Assembly: GCA_963789535.1 (NCBI GenBank)
Contig: CAWBKU010000003.1
Span: 1-64,000 of the forward strand
From: CAVXHQ01 sp963789535
Lineage (GTDB): Bacteria; Pseudomonadota; Alphaproteobacteria; Rhodobacterales; Rhodobacteraceae
Direction of reading: 5' to 3'
DNA: 64,000 nucleotides
Position numbers and translations under genes: made by a program. The notes beneath the pieces were generated by a model. It was not told the origin of the DNA, searched no databases, and saw nothing but the letters and a program-made list of their open reading frames with translations. Every line of letters starts with the position of its first letter. Within the stretch, counting starts at the first letter, position 1. Shown here in pieces: positions 23,763 to 32,070 of the stretch.

Positions 23763-25082
23763 ATGTTCCGCTGGCTCAAACCCTGGATGCCCCGCAGCCT
23801 CTATGCCCGCGCGCTGCTGATCCTGCTGTTGCCGGTGCTGACGCTCCAGCTCGTCATATCGGTGAGCTTCCTGCAACGCCACTTCGAAGGGGTGACGCGG
23901 CAGATGACCAGCTCGGTCCTGCTCGAACTGCGGTATCTGATCCGCGAGACCGGGGGCGCCGGGCCCGACGCGCGGATCCGTGCCGCCGAGATCGGGGCGC
24001 CGCTGGCCCTGACCGTCGACTGGCCGGACGGGCCACCGCCGGCGGGCGATGGCAGGGCGTTCTATGACCTGTCGGGCGTGACGGTGGTGCGCACCCTGCG
24101 GCAGGGGCTGCCGGAACTCGCCGCGATCGAACTGGTGCGCAACGACGCGGTGCGCCTCTGGCTCGACCTGCCGCAGGGGCGGATGCGGGTGGCGTTCGAC
24201 CGCGCGCGGGTATCGGCGATCAATCCGCACCAGTTCCTCGTGGTGATGATCGTGTTCGGCGCGCTGATGACGGTGATCGCCTATGTCTTCATGCGCAACC
24301 AGTTGCGCCCCATCGCGCGTCTCGCCGCCGCTGCCGCCGCCTTCGGCAAGGGGCGCCGCGTCCCGTTCGAGCCGGGCGGCGCGCAGGAGGTGCGGGCGGC
24401 GGGCACTGCCTTTGTCGCCATGCGCAACCGGATCGAGCGACAGACGAGTGCGCGCACGATGATGCTGTCGGGGGTCAGCCACGACCTGCGCACCCCGCTG
24501 ACGCGTCTGAAACTGGGCCTGAGCATGCTCGACGATGCCGAGGCGGGACCGCTGCTGCGCGACGTGGACGAGATGCAGGGGCTGATCGACGGGTTCCTCG
24601 ATTTTGCCCGGGGCGACGCCGAGGACGATCTGGCGCCCGAGGATCCGGTGGCGCTGGTCCACGCGGCGCTGGCCGATGCGCAGCGCGCGGGCCTGTCGGT
24701 GCGGCTTGGCGAGGTGCGGGGCGCGGACCTGCTGAACGGCCCGGTGCCGCTCAAGGCGGCGGCGATCCGGCGCGCGCTCGACAACCTCATCGGCAATGCG
24801 CTGCGCTACGGCACGATGGCGCAGGTCTCGCTCGTCGTGGGCGAGCGGTCGTTGCGGTTCAGCGTCGAGGACGACGGGCCGGGGATTCCCGTCGCCGCGC
24901 GCGACGAGGCGATCCGCCCGTTCACCCGCCTCGACCCGTCGCGCAATCAGGACCGCGGTTCGGGCGTCGGCCTCGGCCTCGCCATCGTCGCCGACATCGC
25001 GCGGGCGCACGGCGGCACCTTGCGGCTGGGCGAGAGTGTGGCGATGGGCGGGCTGCGCGCGGATCTGGTGCTGGCGCGGTAG
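23763..25082 (+). CDS. EnvZ-like membrane sensor histidine kinase
   Basis: Encodes 439 aa. Transmembrane segments lie at about 14-36 (ARALLILLLPVLTLQLVIS) and 159-180 (FLVVMIVFGALMTVIAYVFM), flanking a periplasmic domain of about 120 residues. HAMP follows (NQLRPIARLAAAAAAFGKG), then the H box SGVSHDLRTPLTRLKLGLSM, N box RRALDNLIGNALRYG, G1 VEDDGPGIP and G2 GSGVGLGLAIVADIARAHGG. The layout and the H-box match the EnvZ/osmosensor family of Rhodobacterales. No response regulator is adjacent, so its partner is elsewhere. It is divergent from the MBL gene with about 47 bases between them. Confidence 0.9.
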   Translation: MFRWLKPWMPRSLYARALLILLLPVLTLQLVISVSFLQRHFEGVTRQMTSSVLLELRYLIRETGGAGPDARIRAAEIGAPLALTVDWPDGPPPAGDGRAFYDLSGVTVVRTLRQGLPELAAIELVRNDAVRLWLDLPQGRMRVAFDRARVSAINPHQFLVVMIVFGALMTVIAYVFMRNQLRPIARLAAAAAAFGKGRRVPFEPGGAQEVRAAGTAFVAMRNRIERQTSARTMMLSGVSHDLRTPLTRLKLGLSMLDDAEAGPLLRDVDEMQGLIDGFLDFARGDAEDDLAPEDPVALVHAALADAQRAGLSVRLGEVRGADLLNGPVPLKAAAIRRALDNLIGNALRYGTMAQVSLVVGERSLRFSVEDDGPGIPVAARDEAIRPFTRLDPSRNQDRGSGVGLGLAIVADIARAHGGTLRLGESVAMGGLRADLVLAR

Positions 25083-25165
25083 GGGAGCGTGGAACAAACG
25101 GTCGGAGGGTTCCTGGCTTGCGACCGAGTGCGCCGTCACGTTGCTGCGCAACATGACCTTGCGCA

Positions 25166-25197
25166 CACTTTCAAATCACCTGCGTGATTTGAAAGTG
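25166..25197. repeat. 14-bp-arm perfect palindrome abutting tRNA 3' end
   Basis: CACTTTCAAATCAC (25166-25179) and its exact complement GTGATTTGAAAGTG (25184-25197) surround a 4-base loop CTGC. The right arm overlaps the encoded CCA end of the tRNA by two bases. On the tRNA strand this makes a strong AT-rich stem right after the mature 3' end but without a U-run. It could be a processing or termination structure, or a separate DNA repeat inserted at the tRNA end. Confidence 0.8.
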
Positions 25198-25272
25198 GTA
25201 GGCCCGGCAGGACTTGAACCCGCAACCAAGGCGTTATGAGCGCCCTGCTCTAACCAATTGAGCTACAGGCCC
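25196..25272 (-). tRNA. tRNA with CAT anticodon (Met or Ile2)
   Basis: Read on the minus strand the molecule starts GGGCCTGTAGCTC and ends GGGCCTACCA with CCA encoded. The acceptor stem GGGCCTG/CGGGCCT pairs with a G-U at the first position and another G-U in the stem. The D-arm is AGCTCAATTGGTTAGAGC, the anticodon stem-loop carries CTCATAA, and the T-arm has GGTTCAAGT. Anticodon CAT fits elongator Met or the lysidine-modified Ile2 tRNA; the sequence alone does not settle it. It is not initiator tRNA, because the three G-C pairs at the base of the anticodon stem are absent. Confidence 0.93.
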
Positions 25273-25388
25273 CCAGTCGGTGCACCGTGCCTAGCAAACC
25301 GGGGCGAGAGGTCAAGTCTTGGCGTGATGCTGGAACCCCGCGCGCATCTGGTCTATGCGCCGACGGGACAACGACGAGAGGACGCGGG

Positions 25389-26426
25389 ATGGGCAACGGG
25401 CTGACCTATGGCGACGCGGGCGTCGACATCGACGCGGGCAACAGCCTCGTCGAGCGGATCAAGCCTGCCGCCCGCCGCACCTCGCGGCCGGGCACGATGG
25501 CGGGGCTCGGGGGGTTCGGAGCGTTGTTCGACCTGAAGGCGGCGGGCTATGTCGACCCGATCCTCGTGGCCGCGACGGATGGCGTCGGCACCAAGCTGCG
25601 GATCGGGATCGACACGGGGCTGGTGGACACATTGGGCATCGACCTCGTGGCGATGTGCGTCAACGATCTGGTGTGCCAGGGGGCGGAGCCGTTGTTCTTC
25701 CTCGACTATTTCGCCACCGGCAAGCTCGATGTGGAGCAGGCGGCGCGCATCGTCGAGGGGATCGCGGATGGCTGTGCGGCCTCGGGGTGCGCCCTCGTCG
25801 GGGGCGAGACCGCCGAGATGCCGGGGATGTATCACGGCGGCGATTTCGACCTCGCGGGGTTCGCGGTCGGCGCGATGGAGCGGGGCGCGGCACTGCCCGC
25901 CAACGTGGCGCCGGGCGACGTCCTGCTCGGTCTCGCCTCGGACGGGGTGCATTCCAACGGCTATTCGCTGGTGCGCCGGATCGTCGATCTGGCGGGCCTC
26001 GCCTGGTCCGACCCCTCGCCGTTCTCGGAGGGTTCGCTGGGTGAGGCGTTGCTGGCGCCGACGCGCCTCTACGTGCGTCCCGCCCTTGCGGCAATTCGCG
26101 CCGGCGGGGTGCACGGCCTTGCCCACATCACCGGCGGCGGGCTGACCGAGAACGTGCCGCGGGTCTTTCCCGAGGGCCTCGGTTGCGAGATCGACCTTGG
26201 CGCCTGGACGCTGCCGCCGGTGTTCCGCTGGCTGGCGCAGACCGGGGGCATGGCGCAGGCCGACCTCCTCAAGACATTCAACGCGGGCGTCGGCATGGTG
26301 CTGGTCGTGGCCGCCGATCACGCGAATATCGTGGCGCAGATCCTTGAAGAGGAGGGGGAAACCGTCTTCGCGCTCGGGCATGTGACGGACGGGCCGGGCG
26401 TGCACTATTCGGGCGCGCTTCTCTGA
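25389..26426 (+). CDS. purM: Phosphoribosylformylglycinamidine cyclo-ligase (AIR synthetase)
   Basis: Encodes 345 aa. It catalyses the ATP-dependent ring closure that forms AIR, step 5 of purine synthesis. Signatures: LTYGDAGVDIDAGNSLVERI at the N-terminus, VAATDGVGTKLRIG, CVNDLVCQGAEPLFFLDYFA, LVGGETAEMPGMY and AHITGGGLTENVPRV. Start chosen as MGNGLTYGD, with a G-rich site upstream and the family-standard N-terminus. It is followed after one base by purN, an operon common in proteobacteria. Confidence 0.95.
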   Translation: MGNGLTYGDAGVDIDAGNSLVERIKPAARRTSRPGTMAGLGGFGALFDLKAAGYVDPILVAATDGVGTKLRIGIDTGLVDTLGIDLVAMCVNDLVCQGAEPLFFLDYFATGKLDVEQAARIVEGIADGCAASGCALVGGETAEMPGMYHGGDFDLAGFAVGAMERGAALPANVAPGDVLLGLASDGVHSNGYSLVRRIVDLAGLAWSDPSPFSEGSLGEALLAPTRLYVRPALAAIRAGGVHGLAHITGGGLTENVPRVFPEGLGCEIDLGAWTLPPVFRWLAQTGGMAQADLLKTFNAGVGMVLVVAADHANIVAQILEEEGETVFALGHVTDGPGVHYSGALL

Positions 26427-26427
26427 C

Positions 26428-27063
26428 ATGGCGGGCGGTCGAACGCCCCACAAGCGCGTCGCAATCCTGATTTCGGGGTCTGGGTCGAATATGGAGGCGC
26501 TGGTCCGCTCGATGACCGGCGACCATCCGGCGCGGCCGGTGCTGGTGCTGTCGAGCGATCCCGGTGCCGGGGGCCTTGCGCGGGCCCGCGCGCTGGGGGT
26601 GCCGACCTTTGCGGTCGATCACCGTGCCGCCGCCGACCGGCCCGCGTTCGAGGCGGGTCTGCTGCGCGCCCTCGGCCCCGCGCGGCCCGACATCCTGTGT
26701 CTTGCCGGCTTCATGCGGATCCTGACGCCGGCTTTCGTGACACGATGGCAGGGCCGGATGCTGAACATCCATCCGTCGCTGCTGCCGAAATATCCCGGCC
26801 TTCACACCCATGCCCGCGCCCTCGCCGCAGGCGACACCGAGCATGGCGCCACGGTGCATCTGGTGACGCCCGACCTCGATGCCGGTCCGATCCTCGGGCA
26901 GACCCGCCTGACCCTCGCCCCGGACGACACGCCCGAGGGCATGGCCGCGCGCCTTCTGCCCCTCGAACACGCGCTCTATGCGGCGGTGCTGCGCCGGTTC
27001 GCGGGCGGCATCGCCGACAGGATCGACATGCCGTCCGCCGTGCAGGCCGCGCGCAGCACATAG
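26428..27063 (+). CDS. purN: Phosphoribosylglycinamide formyltransferase (GART)
   Basis: Encodes 211 aa. It transfers the formyl group from 10-formyl-THF to GAR. VAILISGSGSNMEALV holds the substrate loop, LAGFMRILTPAFV the catalytic region, and MLNIHPSLLPKYPGLHTH and HGATVHLVTPDLDAGPILGQ the conserved His and Asp. It follows purM by one base. Its last 88 bases overlap the 3' end of the convergent Hint-domain gene. Confidence 0.94.
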   Translation: MAGGRTPHKRVAILISGSGSNMEALVRSMTGDHPARPVLVLSSDPGAGGLARARALGVPTFAVDHRAAADRPAFEAGLLRALGPARPDILCLAGFMRILTPAFVTRWQGRMLNIHPSLLPKYPGLHTHARALAAGDTEHGATVHLVTPDLDAGPILGQTRLTLAPDDTPEGMAARLLPLEHALYAAVLRRFAGGIADRIDMPSAVQAARST

Positions 27064-28037
27064 GCCTCCCAGCGGCGCAGGCAGCGGCGGGCCGTATCAC
27101 GGGCAGCCGGTGCGGTGCGCAATATCGGAAAGAGGCCCAGCACCTCGGCGCGCGCGACACGGTCGAGTGCCGAGAGCCCGACGGTGCCGGGATGAAAGCT
27201 CTCGCTGGCAAGGCCACCGGCAAAGACGATTTCGTGACGGTCGAACAGCAGATGGACATAGGTGACGCTGTCACCCGGTGCGCGTGCGACCCCCGCTTCG
27301 CCGACGAGATGCTCGGCGGCGACCAGAACCTCGGGCGCGCCGAACAACACCTCGGCCTGCCAGCACGAGACCAGCATCCGGTGCAGCGGAGAGACGCGCA
27401 GGCGCGGGCCACCGGGAAACAGCGGCGCGAAGGTCACGGGCGCCAGATCCCCCGCCGCAGGGACCGTCCGCCGCCCGGTCCAGCGCAGGGCTTGCAGCCC
27501 GTGGTCGAGCGTCACGACGAGGTCGCCGGGCCGCAACGCCTCGACCGCGACCGGCCCGCGCGCGGTGTCGATCGTCGTCCCGGCGGTAAAGCAGGGCACG
27601 ATCGGTGGCTGCGACGGAAACTTGTCGAAGGGGAGCTGTTCGGACCGCAGCGGACGCAGGCCCGGCCCATATTGCACGGTGCCGTTGGTGATGCCGTTCA
27701 CATCGAACAACACCTTTTGCGGATTGGTGAAGATCTGGTGCTCGGACGACGAGGCGCGGCCCTGGAACTGGTCGTGCTGCGGATTGAGGCTCGAGAATAT
27801 CGGCGGCGAGGGCGGCGACGTATCGGGCCAGGCATAGATGTCGACGAACTGGCCATTGGTGAAATCGGTCTGCCCGGGGTTCACCTGACGGATGACGATG
27901 CGAAATATATCGTCCGAGGTGCCCAGCGTCTGCACGCCGCGCAACGTCAGTTTCACACCGTTGCTGTTGCCACTCATCGACAGCGATTGATAGATCGCGA
28001 TCTGATTGCCCGTGGCAAAGACCTCTACCTGTGCCAT
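26976..28037 (-). CDS. Hint-domain (hedgehog/intein-like) protein
   Basis: Encodes 353 aa. The N-terminal half is low-complexity beta-rich sequence (VEVFATGNQIAIYQSLSMSG) without a signal peptide. The Hint domain begins at CFTAGTTIDTARGPVAVEAL and continues GDLVVTLDHGLQALRWTGRR, VSPLHRMLV and AAEHLVG. Such proteins are multi-copy and characteristic of Rhodobacterales; the cysteine at the domain start could support self-cleavage, but this has not been shown for the family, and the domain lacks a clear C-terminal splice junction. The 3' end runs 88 bases antiparallel into purN. Confidence 0.82.
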   Translation of the reverse strand: MAQVEVFATGNQIAIYQSLSMSGNSNGVKLTLRGVQTLGTSDDIFRIVIRQVNPGQTDFTNGQFVDIYAWPDTSPPSPPIFSSLNPQHDQFQGRASSSEHQIFTNPQKVLFDVNGITNGTVQYGPGLRPLRSEQLPFDKFPSQPPIVPCFTAGTTIDTARGPVAVEALRPGDLVVTLDHGLQALRWTGRRTVPAAGDLAPVTFAPLFPGGPRLRVSPLHRMLVSCWQAEVLFGAPEVLVAAEHLVGEAGVARAPGDSVTYVHLLFDRHEIVFAGGLASESFHPGTVGLSALDRVARAEVLGLFPILRTAPAARDTARRCLRRWEAYVLRAACTADGMSILSAMPPANRRSTAA

Positions 28038-28219
28038 GTCGTCCAGCCTGCCTGCCGCGCCCGTTTTCGGCGTCGTTGCACCGACGATACGCCTCTTTCG
28101 CGGTTTCGGCAACGTGCGCGCCCGTGCGGGGAGCGGGCGCGGGTTTTCTTCGCCACGCCCGTGTGCAATCTTCTGCCCAAGCTGGCGCCGCTGCGCCCTT
28201 CGGAAAAAGTCAGGCCCGA

Positions 28220-29377
28220 ATGCAGATCATCACCACGACCGCCGACCTCGCCGCCTTCTGCGCCGAGGCGGCCCGCCACGCCTATGTCACCGTCGACACC
28301 GAATTCCTGCGCGAGCGGACCTATTATTCCAAGCTGTGTCTGGTGCAACTGGCCATGCCCGGCGACACCGACGAGACGGGCGCGATCGTCGATCCGCTGG
28401 CCGAGGGGATCGACCTCGCGCCGCTCTATGACCTGTTTCGCGATCCGGGCGTGGTCAAGGTGTTCCACGCCGCGCGTCAGGATCTGGAAATCTTCTTCGT
28501 CGATCAGGGCGTCATTCCGGCGCCGCTCTTCGACACGCAGGTCGCGGCGATGGTCTGCGGTTTCGGCGAACAGGCGGGCTACGAGACGCTGGTGCGGCGG
28601 ATCGTCAAGGGCGAGGTGGACAAATCCTCGCGGTTCACCGACTGGTCGCGGCGTCCTCTCTCGGAGGCGCAACTGACCTATGCGCTGGCCGACGTGACGC
28701 ATCTGCGCGGCGTCTACGAATATCTGGCCGCCCGGCTGGAGGAGAGCGGCCGCACCCGCTGGGTGGCCGAAGAGATGGCGGTGCTGAACGATCCGGGCAC
28801 CTACCGGGTCGATCCGGACGACGCGTGGAAGCGGGTCAAGACCCGGACCACGGCGCCGAAATTTCTCGCCCTCGTGCGCGAACTGGCCCGGTTCAGAGAG
28901 GCCTATGCGCAGGAGCGCGACGTGCCGCGCACCCGGGTCTACAAGGACGATGCGCTGGTCGAACTGGCCTCGTCCAAACCGGCCAGCGAGGCCGATCTGG
29001 GGCGTTCGCGCCTGCTGCTGCGCGAGGCGCGGCGCGGTGACATCGCCGAGGGCATCCTCGCCGCCGTGGCGCGCGCGCAGGCGCTGCGGCCCGAGCAGAT
29101 GCCCAAGGTGCCGCGCGACCGCGAGCAACTGAACGTGAACCCGGCGCTGGCCGACCTCTTGCGCGTCCTCCTCAAGGCGCGGACCGATGCCGAAGGGGTC
29201 GCTCCGAAACTTGTGGCGACCGCCGCCGACCTCGATGCGATCGCCGCGGGCGAGCGCGATGTCGCGGCCCTGACCGGCTGGCGGCGCGAGGTTTTCGGCG
29301 AGGAGGCGTTGCTATTGTGCGCGGGCAAGGTGGCGCTGGCGGTCAAGGGCAGTGCTGTCGTGACCGTCGCTCTCTAG
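28220..29377 (+). CDS. rnd: Ribonuclease D
   Basis: Encodes 385 aa. A 3'-5' exoribonuclease that trims tRNA and other structured RNA. The DEDDy exonuclease domain shows VTVDTEFLRERTYY (first Asp-Glu), VKVFHAARQDLEIFF (second Asp) and LTYALADVTHLRGVYEYL (Tyr and third Asp). The HRDC domain follows (LVRELARFREAYAQERDVPR). Start chosen as MQIITTTADLAAF; a long in-frame upstream stretch is antisense to the Hint gene and is not homologous. Upstream, it is divergent from the Hint gene with a gap of about 180 bases. Confidence 0.92.
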   Translation: MQIITTTADLAAFCAEAARHAYVTVDTEFLRERTYYSKLCLVQLAMPGDTDETGAIVDPLAEGIDLAPLYDLFRDPGVVKVFHAARQDLEIFFVDQGVIPAPLFDTQVAAMVCGFGEQAGYETLVRRIVKGEVDKSSRFTDWSRRPLSEAQLTYALADVTHLRGVYEYLAARLEESGRTRWVAEEMAVLNDPGTYRVDPDDAWKRVKTRTTAPKFLALVRELARFREAYAQERDVPRTRVYKDDALVELASSKPASEADLGRSRLLLREARRGDIAEGILAAVARAQALRPEQMPKVPRDREQLNVNPALADLLRVLLKARTDAEGVAPKLVATAADLDAIAAGERDVAALTGWRREVFGEEALLLCAGKVALAVKGSAVVTVAL

Positions 29378-29383
29378 CCGGCG

Positions 29384-29867
29384 CTACCGCGAGGCGGTGC
29401 GCGCGTTGCCCTGACCCTCGACGCGGATCGTCGTCACACCGACAAGGTCGCCACCGTCGAGATCGGTCGCGGCGGTGATGGTGCGGGTGCGTGCCACGCC
29501 GCCGGTCCCGCCCCCCGGCGGCGCCTCGGCGCGGAACGCAAAGCTCAGGACACCGTTCTGAAGTCCGGTCCGCACGAGTTCGGCATTGAAATACCCCTGT
29601 CCCGGCACCTCGCCCTGTGCCGTGACGATAGCGCCCGAGGGGGTGCGGTCGACCCGCAGGGTCGTGACCGACGCCACCAGCGGACGGGCGTCGACCACGG
29701 TCGTGCCCCCGACGACCAGCGGCCGGACCGGATCGGCGGGGCTTGCGGCAGCGACGGAGGTGGAAGAACCGAACCAGTTCAGCGGGTTCAGCGAAGAGCC
29801 TGCGAATTCGCGCGCAGCCCCCGAGCGCGAGGCCGGCGGCAAGCAGGAGGGGCAGGGCGGTTCTCAT
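29384..29867 (-). pseudogene. Lipoprotein with apparent single-base frameshift
   Basis: The N-terminus in one frame is a textbook lipoprotein signal, MRTALPLLLAAGLALGGC, starting at 29867 with GGAG upstream. Right after the lipobox cysteine the frame is wrong. One base further on, the next frame reads SSLNPLNWFGSSTSV and runs as a coherent domain to the stop at 29384 (GVTTIRVEGQGNARTASR end). The expected junction needs one base removed from the CGCGCG run near 29809-29814. Either a recent indel or a sequencing error. Homologues in relatives are small outer-membrane lipoproteins of unknown function. Convergent with rnd. Confidence 0.75.
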
Positions 29868-30003
29868 CGGCGCACGCTCCGGGCAATGTCTGTCGTGCAA
29901 GGGGTAGCGGATGGATCGCTGCCTGAAAAGGCCGCACCCTGCGCCACTGGACGTTGTGGCTCCTGCGCCATAGATCCCGGGGGACACGACGAGGGAGACA
30001 TCC

Positions 30004-30405
30004 ATGGCGACCGAAGCCTTCGAGGAGATTGCCGAGACCTTCGAGTTCCTCGATGACTGGGAGGACCGCTATCGCCATGTGATCGACCTCGGCCGGTCGA
30101 TGCCGCCGCTCGAGGAGGTCTACAGGGTGCCTGCGACGCGGGTCGACGGCTGCGCCAGTCAGGTCTGGCTGGTGCCGGAACCAGAAGCGGGAACGTTCCG
30201 GTTTCGCGGCGACAGCGACGCGATGATCGTCAAGGGGCTGATCGCGGTGCTGGCCGCCCTCTATAACGGTTTGCCGATGGAGGAGGTCGAAGCGGTCGAC
30301 GCGCGCGCCGAACTCGGGCGGCTGGGCCTCAACGACCACCTCTCTGCGCAACGTTCGAACGGGTTGCGCGCTATGGTCGAGCGCATTCGCGCGACGGCGG
30401 GCTGA
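30004..30405 (+). CDS. sufE: SufE-family cysteine desulfuration protein
   Basis: Encodes 133 aa. SufE takes sulfane sulfur from the SufS desulfurase for Fe-S cluster assembly. The active-site cysteine lies in TRVDGCASQVWLVPEP near residue 50, followed by GDSDAMIVKGLIAVLAALYNG and LGLNDHLSAQRSNGLRAMV, all standard. GAGGGAGAC precedes the ATG. It stands alone; the suf operon is not in this window. A pair of strong palindromes begins 4 bases after the stop. Confidence 0.93.
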   Translation: MATEAFEEIAETFEFLDDWEDRYRHVIDLGRSMPPLEEVYRVPATRVDGCASQVWLVPEPEAGTFRFRGDSDAMIVKGLIAVLAALYNGLPMEEVEAVDARAELGRLGLNDHLSAQRSNGLRAMVERIRATAG

Positions 30406-30408
30406 AGA

Positions 30409-30454
30409 CGATTTCTTTCAAAGAAATCGACGTCGAAGTCTTTCAAAGACTTCG
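30409..30454. repeat. Two consecutive perfect palindromes
   Basis: CGATTTCTTT-C-AAAGAAATCG (30409-30429) and CGAAGTCTTT-C-AAAGACTTCG (30434-30454) each have 10-bp perfect arms around a single C, separated by four bases. They share the core TCTTTCAAAGA. They lie between the convergent sufE and DUF1638 genes; the DUF1638 stop falls inside the second. No U-run follows, so ordinary termination is not obvious. Confidence 0.8.
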
Positions 30455-31070
30455 GGCCCCTGCGGCATCCGCAAGCGCCGTTTCCAGATCGCCATACCCC
30501 GTCAACCGCCGTTCGAACGGCAGTCCCAGACGCTCGGCGCAAGTGCCGCGCCTTGGCGGTCAGGACGGGATCGTCGGTCTGTGCCTGATAGACGACCTTG
30601 GTGTAATTGCCGAAATACATGTCGCGCAGGGCAGGGTGCCGGTCCATCCCGAGCGGTTTCCAGATGAAGGCGTCGAACTGGCGCACCGAAAAGTCGGTGA
30701 GGTAGAAGGCGGTCATCTCGTCCATCGCGGCAAAGGCGTCGTTGCCCTCGAAGAACGAATAGCAATGCGGCCCGTCGATCATCCGCACCCCCAGATCGGC
30801 GCATTTCGCCGCAAGCAGGCCGCCGGTGCCGCAATCGGCATAGACGACGAAGATGTCGGCATAGCCGGCGCGGTGTTTCTCGACGAGGGCGGCGACGGCA
30901 TCGGTGATCTTCTTGGGGTGGTGGTGCAGGTTGGCGGGCAGACACCTGAGGTCCAGATGGCCCCAGCCGTTGCCGCGGGTCAGGGCGAGCACCTCGCGCG
31001 CCAGCGCACCGCAGGCGATGAGCAGGATGCGGTCCGGCGCGGCACGATCGGGGGCGGGCGCCTGCGTCAT
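30443..31070 (-). pseudogene. DUF1638 protein with a late frameshift
   Basis: The first 170 or so residues are normal DUF1638: ILLIACGALAREVLALTRGNG, ADIFVVYADCGTGGLL, RMIDGPHCYSFFEG and RQFDAFIWKPLGMDRHPAL. Near 30540 the frame breaks; one base later the expected C-terminus AERLGLPFERRLTGYGDLE, ending GARSL, continues to TGA at 30443-30445. Thus one extra base is present. If the base is an error, the gene is intact with about 208 aa. DUF1638 genes usually travel with corrinoid methyltransferase genes, as here, and are thought to take part in corrinoid or methyl metabolism; function unproven. Confidence 0.8.
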
Positions 31071-31210
31071 CTGCGCCGCAGCCACAGCGACACCAGCAGC
31101 GCGCCCAGCAGCATGAACGCCAGCGCGCCGACCAGTTCGGCGACGAAGACCGTCAGCCCGGCGGCGACGATCACGAGGACGAGGATCAGGATCAGTCGGG
31201 ATAATGGCAT
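31067..31210 (-). CDS. 47-aa two-segment membrane protein
   Basis: Sequence starts MPLSRLILILVLVIVAAGLT and ends SLWLRRR. Two hydrophobic stretches (about 5-22 and 26-42) suggest a helical hairpin with a basic C-terminal tail. GGGAGG lies 7 bases before the ATG. The stop overlaps the DUF1638 start as ATGA, evidence for real coupled translation. It is below common annotation cut-offs. Position between the corrinoid protein and DUF1638 suggests it belongs to that operon. I do not recognise a family. Confidence 0.75.
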   Translation of the reverse strand: MPLSRLILILVLVIVAAGLTVFVAELVGALAFMLLGALLVSLWLRRR

Positions 31211-31268
31211 CCACACGCCTCCCTTTCATCCCGACGATATGGGGCGGCGGGCGCCGCCCCGCAACCGA

Positions 31269-31967
31269 TCAGGCAGTGGCGCCCTGATTGTGCTTGCGCG
31301 CCATGAAGGTCTTGGCGGTTTCCACAGCCACGGCGGCGTCGCGGCAATAGGCGTCCGCGCCGATCGCCTTGCCGAATTCCTCGTTCAGCGGCGCGCCGCC
31401 GACGAGGATGATATAGTCGTCGCGGATGCCCTTTTCCTTCAGGGTGTCGATCACGACCTTCATGTAGGGCATCGTCGTGGTCAGCAGCGCCGACATGCCG
31501 AGGATGTCGGCATCCTCGACGGCCAGTGCGTCGAGGTATTTCTCGACCGAATTGTTGATCCCGAGGTCCACGACCTCGAAGCCCGCCCCCTCCATCATCA
31601 TGCCGACGAGGTTCTTGCCGATGTCGTGGATGTCGCCCTTGACGGTGCCGACCACCATCTTGCCGACGCGCGGCGCGCCGGTCTCGGCCAGCAGCGGCTT
31701 GAGGATGAACATGCCGCCCTTCATCGCATTGGCGGCCAGCAGCACCTCGGGGACGAAGAGGATGCCGTCGCGGAAATCGTGGCCGACGATGGTCATGCCG
31801 CCGACGAGCGCCTTGGTGAGGATGTCATAGGGTGTCCAGCCGCGCTCCAGCAGGATGTTGACGCCGTCCTCGATCTCTTCCTTCAGGCCGTCGTAGAGGT
31901 CGTCGAACATCTGCGCGACGAGGTCGTCGTCGGACAGGTCGGCAAGGATGATGTCGTCGTCGGCCAT
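31269..31967 (-). CDS. Corrinoid protein (methyltransferase cobalamin-binding subunit)
   Basis: Encodes 232 aa. The N-terminal helical cap (MFDDLYDGLKEEIEDGVNIL) precedes the B12-binding domain with VVGTVKGDIHDIGKNLVGMM, where His of DxHxxG is the lower cobalt ligand, then DLGINNSVEKYLDAL and ILVGGAPLNEEF. Such proteins carry the methyl group between a substrate methyltransferase (MttB-like) and a THF or homocysteine acceptor enzyme. Downstream come the small membrane protein and DUF1638; bmt lies 1.3 kb away and an MttB-like gene at 51 kb. Likely role: demethylation of a quaternary amine or betaine. Confidence 0.9.
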   Translation of the reverse strand: MADDDIILADLSDDDLVAQMFDDLYDGLKEEIEDGVNILLERGWTPYDILTKALVGGMTIVGHDFRDGILFVPEVLLAANAMKGGMFILKPLLAETGAPRVGKMVVGTVKGDIHDIGKNLVGMMMEGAGFEVVDLGINNSVEKYLDALAVEDADILGMSALLTTTMPYMKVVIDTLKEKGIRDDYIILVGGAPLNEEFGKAIGADAYCRDAAVAVETAKTFMARKHNQGATA

Positions 31968-32070
31968 GGGACTGCCTCTTCGGGGGAGATCTGCGCTTTA
32001 CCTCTGCACCGGCGCCGCGGCGGGGTCTGGAATGATTGCGACATTGCCTCGCGCGCCACCGACGCGGAGT

